This document shows positions 57,066 to 64,000 of a stretch of 64,000 bases of DNA, piece after piece. The stretch spans positions 1,364,001 through 1,428,000 of the forward strand of contig JAIUPT010000028.1 in the NCBI GenBank assembly GCA_022315425.1, in the 5' to 3' direction. Position 1 is the stretch's first letter; each line of letters starts with the position of its first letter. The notes under the pieces are model-generated. The model searched no databases, was not told the DNA's origin, and saw only the letters and a list, made by a program, of their open reading frames with translations. Both the position numbers and the translations under genes were made by a program. This DNA comes from Pseudevernia furfuracea (lineage: Eukaryota > Ascomycota > Lecanoromycetes > Lecanorales > Parmeliaceae).

Positions 57066-57545
57066 ATTTGTCGCACGATTCCTGACTACAATTTCCTCAA
57101 ATCTGACGATGACAAAATCGTGATTCGAATTTTGGTGGATGGATTCGTGGTATGAAGAGTGTTGAGCTTCTTGCGACGTCTTCGCGTACTTTAGATTAAT
57201 AGGGCTGAGGTGATTAAGTTGTCTTTACGGAGTAGGCTTCACCATCTTCACCTTGCCACTAATAAAATTGATATTCTACCATACTGACAGACTGATGTAT
57301 TCACACATTTTTCATCTTGTCAAAAAGTTCGGTAAGAGCATTGTTTGCGCGTTTCAATACTTATTCGCTTGCATTAACTTGCATTAATGCTTGGCCTGCA
57401 TGCAGCAGGCAGCAGGTCGCGCGCCTCAGACTCCTATCATGCAATCTACACCATGCAGAACTTCCGTGACGTCGTAGCCTCATCATACATACATAGCCCT
57501 CACACGTCCTGAACTCCTCGCTCAACTAGGTCACGGGAAACGCTT
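57066..57545. other. Intergenic, ESA1 promoter and GID8 3' flank
   Basis: 480 bp between two genes on the same strand. Nothing distinctive recognised. Confidence 0.5.
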
Positions 57546-58862
57546 TTAGTAAGGGCCCCATCCGGTCACCATAGGATCAACCTGGCGGATAGAGCTACCA
57601 TTTTGGGAACTCTCTTGGCTGTCATGGGCAGGATCAAAGCCAAGCTCAATACGTTCCGGGAGATGCTCTTTCTTTGCTTGTATAGCCTTCTGATTTGCCC
57701 AAGACCGATAATTGACAAGGTCATAAAGTGTTGCTTTGGTACGTTCACCTTGGCTCAGTAGTAGGGCTTGATTGACTCGCTGGGCCACCTCTTGACGTAG
57801 AGCTGGATCCAGCAAGGCTGCAAGTGGGGGTGCGAGGTTATCTGGCGGGAAGATGAGTAGCGCCATTGTGCGCTCAAGGTCTTCTAAGAATTCCTGGTTT
57901 GTAGGGGCACGTGGCGCAAGATGTGTGGTTGCGAAGGTCAGAGCAGGAGTGATGTCGCCGTCTGGAGTTGCCGTGGCTTTGCGAATGAGTTCGATTAGCT
58001 GTAGGCGCAGCAACGAGAAGTGCAGTGCCGAGTCTTGATCGAGGACCTTGAATTGTGATTAGTGTGTTCTTCAATAATGCTTGCAGAATGGTACACGTTA
58101 GGCAGTAAGGTATTGCTCAGACTGAAGACTGAAGTAGTTTGAGTTGTTTTCTCATCAACACCCCGAAGGGTCTATGAGTGGTGCATGAACAATATCTAAT
58201 CATAGCAATGTTTATGCGCCGAGATGCGCAGCACACAGGTAAAGAAGAGGAGCATGGGCGTACCTGAGGATTAAGCTCATTTATCTTCTCGATCGCACTC
58301 TGTATGTCTCCTGAAGCGATAGCTTCGCGAATCTCCACACGCTCCTGTATTGAGTCCACGTCCAGCTCCGGCTCTATGTTCGCTTCAAGAGCAAATCTCT
58401 GGGCAGCTTCAGGGTAGCCTTCGCTGATTAGGTACTCCATGATGACTGCATTGAGGTCGCTGGCAGGACCATACTCAAGTCAGCATGGGTTCGAACTCTG
58501 CCGAATCGCGGCGAGACAGTGACCTTATGACATAGAATTGGAGTTGGCATTTTCAGAGGAACAAGTTCATAAATTTTCCGCATGGTATATCGGAGAGATT
58601 CCCAACTTGATTTTGGAGACATCATGGTAGAGAGAGCCGAGAGGAAACGGTGGAGCTTCCCGTGACGAGTAGGGTATGAGCACAGGCACGTACGTTTTTG
58701 AGAGTGGGACATCTTCGATAGCTTGCTCGAAGGAATGCCGAGGAGGGGTAGCAGTGGATGTGGTGGAGGACGTCTACAAATTTGATTGTTGTGTTATTTC
58801 ATGATGTTTGAACGGTCGAGATTGGTGAGACATACCATAGCGAATCTTCGAGCGGCTGTCAT
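57546..58862 (-). CDS. GID8: GID/CTLH ubiquitin ligase subunit Gid8
   Basis: Scaffold subunit of the GID E3 ligase that degrades gluconeogenic enzymes when glucose returns. Exons 58862-58836, 58773-58694, 58459-58264, 58046-57546; introns 62, 234 and 216 nt; 267 aa. LisH motif 'DLNAVIMEYLISEGYPEAAQ' spans the second splice. The CTLH domain follows ('IREAIASGDIQSAIEKINEL', then 'LDQDSALHFSLLRLQLIELI' after the third intron), then the CRA domain. The long second and third introns interrupt the LisH and CTLH regions and make the raw reading frames look like separate genes. Confidence 0.92.
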
Positions 58863-59214
58863 AGCCAAGGCATTTCTTATTCTTTCTAGCCCACGTCTAG
58901 AAGCCTCTTGTATTCTAGAAGCCTCTTGTATTGGCGAGGCTGGCATCAATATCTTAAGTTGAAAAGTGGAGGAAAAAGAGAAAATATATTAGGAAGTCAA
59001 GGCTCCAGCAACTTTTGTGCTTGGACTCGGGTAAGGCTGAATTACTTAATTTCCGAGCTTCCTCTCAGTAGGTGAGTAGCTCGCTTGGCTCTCTCCTCCC
59101 GGGTTTCACAAGGCAATGTAGAAATTGGCCAAGACACAATACAATGGACAGCTTAGATTTCTTTCTTGTAGTCGTTGGTTGTTCTTCAAGCAGATCCATC
59201 GCCTGATCAGTACG
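58863..59214. other. Divergent promoter region of GID8 and URK1
   Basis: 352 bp. Contains the 18-bp tandem duplication listed below. A short upstream ATG at 59143 opens a 20-codon ORF before the URK1 start. Confidence 0.5.
58897..58932. repeat. 18-bp perfect tandem duplication
   Basis: CTAGAAGCCTCTTGTATT occurs twice head to tail in the promoter region between GID8 and URK1. Confidence 0.95.
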
Positions 59215-60813
59215 ATGGAGAGAGCACATTACTCGCCGCCCTGGGCGGATACCAGCATAATTGGCATAGCTGGGAGCTCTGGCTCTGGTAAATCCACTCT
59301 GGCCCACAAGATTGTTAGTTCGCTGAATCTACCTTGGGTTGCTATTTTGTCTATGGTAAATGCAAATCCGGCGTAATGAAAGACTGCTCCTCATTGAACC
59401 TCTAGGACTCCTTCTACAAGGTCTTGACCCCTGAACAACATATTCTGGCACAGAGAAACGAATATGATTTCGACTCCCCAAGCTCAATCGACTTTGACAT
59501 CTTGGTCGAGCGTCTCAAAGATCTCAAGGCCGGGTAGGCCAATCTTCGGTCAAATCATTTCATTATCAAATACTAATGCCTCCAAAGCCGTCGAGCAGAA
59601 ATACCCATTTATTCGTTCGAGCATCACCGACGTCAAGATAAAACGGACTCTCTTTACTCTCCCCATGTGTTGATACTGGAAGGCATTTTTGCACTATGTG
59701 ATCAGCGCATCCTAGACTTGTTAGATTTGAGGATATTCGCAGAGGCGGATGCCGACGTCTGCCTTGGACGAAGAAGTATGTTCCGATCTGGTAATTTCTA
59801 GTGAATGCTTCCAAGCTGATACTAAGATCAAGCAAGTTACCCGCGATGTTAGAGAACGTGGTCGCGATATCGAGGGATGCATCAAACAGTGGATGTCATT
59901 TGTAAAGCCCAACTTTGAGAAATATGTTGAGCCGCAACGGAAGGTCGCAGGTAAGAATTCCTATCCTTAGACAAAAGGGGAAAAGACTTAGAATGTGCAC
60001 GTAGATATTATCATTCCGGCCCGTCTAGACAACCGTGTGGCCATCGACATAGTGGTAGGACATGTCAAGCGGACACTCAAGGAGAAATCGAGAAAGCACC
60101 AAGAAGAATTACAGAGACTCGGAAAAGAGGTCGAGGACGAACCCTTATCAGAAGGTGTTCTGCTTTTGGAGCAGACCAGGCAAATCGTCGGGATGAATAC
60201 GATCATCCAAAATCCAATAACCGCGGAGGTGGACTTTATCTTCTACTTTGATAGGCTGGCTAGCCTTCTGGTCGAGAGGTAAGCAATTATCCCAGACAAG
60301 AAGCGTAGCGCGCTCAAATCTCGTAACAGGGCCATCGAAAACCTTCACTTCAACCCAAAAGAGGTAGTAACCCCCCAAGGTCATCGTTACCAAGGCTTAG
60401 AAATGGCCGGCGACGTTAGCGCCGTCGTAATGTCCCGTGGCGGATCCTGCTTCGAGACAGGTCTCAGACGCGTTATTCCCGACTGCAAAAGCGGACGACT
60501 TCTCATACAGACCAACTATCGGACCGGCGAACCCGAATTGCATTATTGGAAGCTACCCTCTGATATTTCTTCGCATGACACCGTGCTTTTACTGGATCCA
60601 CAGATGTCGAGTGGAGGTGCGGCACTCATGGCAGTGAAAGTGCTGGTGGACCATGGAGTTTCGGAAGAGAAAGTGGTCTTTGTAACGTATTTTGCGGGCA
60701 GGATGGGGGTGAATCGCCTGTTGAGCGTTTTCCCCAACATGAAATTAGTGGTTTGCAAGATTGTGCAGGATTATCATGAACGGTGGGTGGAGGACAAGTA
60801 TTTTGGTTGCTAA
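59215..60813 (+). CDS. URK1: Uridine/cytidine kinase Urk1 with UPRT-like C-terminus
   Basis: Pyrimidine salvage: phosphorylates uridine and cytidine to UMP and CMP. Exons 59215-59355, 59406-59533, 59588-59775, 59837-59950, 60005-60278, 60330-60813; introns 50, 54, 61, 54 and 51 nt; 442 aa. P-loop 'GIAGSSGSGKSTLA' near residue 18; 'NEYDFDSPSSIDFDILVERL' and 'AEIPIYSFEHHRRQDKT' are uridine kinase motifs; 'RRITRDVRERGRDIEG' is the LID region. The C-terminal half is phosphoribosyltransferase-like ('LLLDPQMSSGGAALMAV'), as in other eukaryotic uridine kinases. Every frame junction is phase-consistent. Confidence 0.95.
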
Positions 60814-61136
60814 GAACGCATTCTCCTCCTATCTTGCGTACCAATGTGAAAGGGGTGCAGCAGTGTGTGCGGGGTGCAAGATCTGTTTGAAGGGAAAGGG
60901 GTAGTGGACGTCCATCTCAGAATGGCGCGGATCCGTTGAGAACAAGACCTGAGCCATACTGGTACAACGCCGGAACAAACGTCTTGCACAGGGTATCTCT
61001 TTGAGAATTTGCCAGCGCTTTTCCTGAAATAGTCTTGGCAAGCTGATCACGGCCTGCAAGTCATATCCGCCATCCGAGAGAGTCCATGTGTCTCTAGACA
61101 CCCGATCTCCACCCTCATTTTCATGCTTTTTTGCTC
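60814..61136. other. Convergent intergenic region
   Basis: 323 bp after URK1. No feature seen. Confidence 0.5.
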
Positions 61137-61592
61137 CTAGAGTATCATTTCGTTATCCACTGCCATATCATCACCTACCGCCTTGTCATTATTCATGGCT
61201 TCGTCATCATCCATCACCATGTCATCAGCTGCAGTATGTATCCTACCGTCCAACATCATATCTGCATTCTCTCCGTTGCCGATGATCAGGTCTCCAGCAC
61301 TGTCCCCGACCCGGCGCCCCTCTTCGAGCAAAAACTCAGTCTCGAACACAGCTCCTTTCGCAACCACAACACCATCCTTCATCAGATTACCATTCTGGAC
61401 GACATAGCCATCATCACCGTCTATCAACTCGTCGTTCCCATTGCCGTGTTCCTCCTTAGCATTGGGCGGTTGCGCGTCAGAAGAGGCCTCATCTCCTTGA
61501 TTATTAGCTTGCGCTCCCTCTTTTTGCCTGTCCTCTTCTGCCTTTTTCTGTTGCTTCTTTTCCTCAATCATCTGGTACTTCCAGTGGCACAT
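61137..61592 (-). CDS. Acidic hypothetical protein, probably incomplete model
   Basis: ORF of 151 aa from the ATG at 61592. It begins with a Lys/Glu/Gln coiled coil ('EEKKQQKKAEEDRQKEG') and ends in an Asp/Met/Asn-rich low-complexity tail ('DDMVMDDDEAMNNDKAVG'). Coding-like sequence on the same strand continues upstream to about 61776 in another frame ('CGVFETKSLATLSENIKK'), and an AG acceptor precedes 'YDPASILVNG'. So the true gene probably has at least one more 5' exon. No family recognised. Confidence 0.38.
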   Translation of the reverse strand: MCHWKYQMIEEKKQQKKAEEDRQKEGAQANNQGDEASSDAQPPNAKEEHGNGNDELIDGDDGYVVQNGNLMKDGVVVAKGAVFETEFLLEEGRRVGDSAGDLIIGNGENADMMLDGRIHTAADDMVMDDDEAMNNDKAVGDDMAVDNEMIL

Positions 61593-61889
61593 TCCATTTA
61601 CCAAGATGCTTGCAGGATCATAGCTTTAAGTTTTGCCAGTGATCGACAACGGTGGTCAATCTTGTGGAGGGGCATACGGTTTGTAAACCCCAGACACTTC
61701 CCACTTTACCTTCTTGATATTTTCGGACAGGGTAGCCAGAGACTTTGTTTCAAAGACGCCACAAGCCTTTAGTAAGCTATAGACGGCGCTTAACCGCGTT
61801 TGTCTAAGCTTTAAAAGGAGTGAAGGGAAGGGAGTGACGCTAGTACAATATAGAAGAAGGAAAACAAGGCAAACTATTACGTTGAAGAT

Positions 61890-62135
61890 TATTACTACTT
61901 CGCGAAAGGTTTATAGATTGCCACCAATCCTCAAATAAATCAATTAGGTTCGAGCCTGCGAGGACTGCCCCTCCGGCAGGAGCCCCCGGAGGGCCCCCGG
62001 CGGGATATTTTCGAAAAGGTAGATAGATATAAGGTGGTAAATAATGAGTCGTGGTGGTTATCAATTACTGCTTCGCAGAAGATTGTTACCGCTTCGCGGA
62101 AGATTGTCGCTCCTCGCAGGGGGAGCTGCGAGAGT
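61890..62135. repeat. Cluster of GC-rich hairpins in AT-rich surroundings
   Basis: Within 250 bp: an 8-bp perfect inverted repeat CCCTCCGG/CCGGAGGG (61969-61976 with 61986-61993); two 21-bp direct copies starting GCTTCGC(A/G)GAAGATTGT (62070 and 62091); a related CTTCGCGAAAG near 61899; and a 7-bp inverted repeat CTCGCAG/CTGCGAG (62113-62119 with 62126-62132). The rest is AT-rich. It resembles the GC clusters of fungal mitochondrial DNA, or a small non-autonomous element. Confidence 0.6.
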
Positions 62136-62139
62136 GGGG

Positions 62140-62842
62140 CAAATATCAGACGGTTATAAATTCGTTCTTCGTCGATATCGGCTCCCCTGCCAAAGCCCTG
62201 AGCTGTCCCGAACTCAATCTTGATGCGGTTGCTGAGGAAAAATTCTTTGGCGTTCAGGAATGGCACTCCCACCATAATTTCTTCGGATCCTTGGCGGTCA
62301 CCCTTCCGAAGACGCTCAAGGTTTGGAGGGCTGTGCAAGATCTGAGGTATCTAAGGACGGTAAAAGGCCGTGATTCCTTATGGTGATGTCATCGAATACT
62401 AGTCAGCAGCCGAGGTCCGAGTACGCCAATTTTCTCAAGAAATTCTAAAGAACTCGAACCCATTGTTGGCTAGATAGACCCTCAGAGACTCGTTCCAGAT
62501 TTGGCGGCAAGATCCAGCGAAGTCCGGTTTACGCCAAGTGATGGCATCTCTCCAGAATGGCTTGGTGAACTTCGTGTCGCGACCAATGTATGTGGGCTTC
62601 ACAAAGATAAAGGAGTAGATGTTATTGCGGACCTCCCGTGGAAAACTAAGAACATCGATGCATTGTTCATAGGTGACTTCTCGAGCCTCTGCTGATTGGC
62701 CATATATGACGAGGGCTTCTCTTGGACGGGGCCGGCGATCGAAATCCGCACGACAAAAGCTGAGAGTCATGACCATCTTCGCAGTTCTTCTGAGATTAGT
62801 TTGGCGCACTGAGTATGGAAAGTGGCAAACCTTGTCAGACAA
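62140..62842 (-). pseudogene. Broken F-box/2EXR-like hypothetical gene
   Basis: From an ATG at 62776 the reverse strand encodes 'LSFPREVRNNIYSFIFVKP', the motif that opens many fungal F-box-like/2EXR proteins, and 'CRQIWNESLRVYLANNGFEF', also typical. The frame then stops at 62435. The expected continuation ('EFLEKIGVLGPRLLTSIR') is found one frame over at about 62391-62446, and further coding-like sequence in another frame runs to about 62140. No intron signals join these pieces, so frameshift decay is the simplest reading. Its downstream end runs into the hairpin cluster. A sequencing indel or a missed intron cannot be excluded. Confidence 0.45.
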
Positions 62843-63468
62843 GGAAGCTTTGCCTTGAAGTGAAAGTTGAAGTGAGATGAGATTTGTAGACTGGATTATT
62901 GTAATGCTCCAGCAAACAGGATCGACCTATATGACGAATAGGAGGTCAACGAGCTTCGAAATGATGAAGATGTTCTTGATTCTGTGATGAGTCGTGTGCA
63001 GATATGCTGTAGCTAGAGAACATGGCGGCAATCTGAATACGTAAACTGAGAGGAGCTTGACGACTGTTGTATTGAGAAGGACCCGAAGAGATTTGCTTCA
63101 AACAGATCTTTTAACTCGCCCTGTTTGGTCAAGAACTTTTGAAGGTCTCCAAGAATATGAATAAGATGTCTTGCTGTATGACTAGAGTCCAAGAAAAAGG
63201 ATGCAAAAGTGTAGACTGTGATTTGCAAGGAGAATGTTTGGGGTCCTGAAGTGAAGAGTGAATGCGGAGGGTAGAATCTGACCAGTCAAATCAGACGAAG
63301 CTTGAGTTCCTTGGAACAGTGACCGTCGTACTTTTAGTCATCTTGAAAGCTACGTTGCAGACTAGCACAAGGGATTTTACCTCAAATGATAGAAGTAAAT
63401 ATAAATCAAGACCACACCAGAGTTCATTTGCTATTTACGATTTGACTCCCTTCAATTGTCCAAAGCAC
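62843..63468. other. Intergenic region
   Basis: 626 bp between the broken gene and the NDUFS4 3' end. Short ORFs have no recognisable content. Confidence 0.45.
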
Positions 63469-64000
63469 TCATTTCGTCGGTATCTTCTTGAGCTTCTTTG
63501 GGCTATGCATAAAGTTGTTCGCATAGGCTTTGGGAACAAACCTTCTCTCATTTGGTTCCTGCACAAAGTATTCGTATCCTTGCTTCTGGGCAAAGTGAAT
63601 GGCGTCGTCTCTCGATGCAAAATTCAGGTGTGTTCCTTGCAGATAGTCGGCAGAAGATTGCCATCCCATCAAAGGGTTCTCCCATCGGTGTCCCTTCTGC
63701 AGTATGTCCCAATCCATACGCCAGTGATGACCATGCCAGTCTCCAGATTGCGTAGCTGTCTTTGCCGGTCGATAAATTCTATGGCAATAGACGTAAGCTT
63801 TGGTCCCACACTACCATAGTAGGAAAAAGCCTACCGGACTGTTCGCGCTTGCAAGTCGACTGGAGCTCCGGACAGGACTGCAGCAGGCGTGAAATCTCCC
63901 GGTTCGCTACCATCCATAACATACTTTGGTACCGGGGAGAATTGTCTATAACAGACGATAAGCATTGCTTTGTCTGGGAAACGCTGTTCATGCTCACGAA
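63469..64000 (-). CDS. NADH:ubiquinone oxidoreductase AQDQ/NDUFS4-type subunit (5' end outside window)
   Basis: Accessory subunit of mitochondrial complex I on the peripheral arm (nuo-21 in Neurospora). Exons seen: 63998 to beyond 64000, 63945-63835, 63778-63469; introns 52 and 56 nt. The start lies off the right edge. The conserved core is complete: 'SGAPVDLQARTVR' joined to 'IYRPAKTATQSGDW', then 'WDILQKGHRWENPLMGWQSS', 'FASRDDAIHFAQKQGYEYFV' and 'AYANNFMHSPKKLKKI'. The mitochondrial presequence must be in the missing exon. Confidence 0.92.

Noticed and set aside
58470..58500. tRNA-like B box (GGTTCGAACTC)
   Set aside because: No A box or foldable acceptor stem at the right distance; lies within the second intron of GID8.

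Overview
This is nuclear DNA from a filamentous ascomycete (Pezizomycotina; a Leotiomycetes-like fungus is my best guess from protein resemblance, not a measurement). The signs are spliceosomal introns of about 45-80 nt in most genes (GTATGT/GTAAGT-type donors, CTAAC/CTGAC branch sites, YAG acceptors), gene spacing of a few hundred bp, and fungal-only proteins: XlnR-type Zn2Cys6 activator, Kei1, SAT4/rhodopsin-fold membrane protein, UstYa/DUF3328 proteins. Exon models were worked out by hand by following reading frame and splice signals; coordinates in 'evidence' give the exons.

Layout. 1-3.8 kb: two reverse-strand genes, the first running off the left edge, that share a TPR-like helical stretch. 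4.4-8.8 kb: mitochondrial RNA polymerase RPO41. 9.1-25.2 kb: an accessory block. It holds an MDR oxidoreductase, a membrane-anchored tyrosinase, a SAT4-like seven-helix protein, a UstYa-like protein, a very small secreted peptide gene, an O-methyltransferase, a second UstYa-like protein and an aldehyde dehydrogenase. 25.7-64 kb: mostly housekeeping and conserved genes. In order these are sulfite reductase beta MET5, XlnR, a histidine phosphatase, a GILT-like protein, a repeat-rich GPI wall protein, KEI1, YPT6, NOP53, a large disordered protein, a DUF4385 protein, ESF1, ESA1, GID8, URK1, weak or broken ORFs at 61-63 kb, and complex I NDUFS4 running off the right edge.

The main point of interest is 10.7-22.4 kb. 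Tyrosinase + two DUF3328 proteins + methyltransferase + a signal-peptide-bearing mini-protein is the gene content of dikaritin-type fungal RiPP clusters (ustiloxin/phomopsin/asperipin type). In those, UstYa-family oxidases and a UstQ-like tyrosinase cyclise a Tyr-containing core released from a secreted precursor. The candidate precursor at 18621-18833 does not have the KR-separated core repeats of the known precursors. It offers at most one core, a C-terminal tail with Ile residues and a terminal Tyr, so the system would be a single-core variant. This is inference from gene content and needs expression and metabolite evidence.
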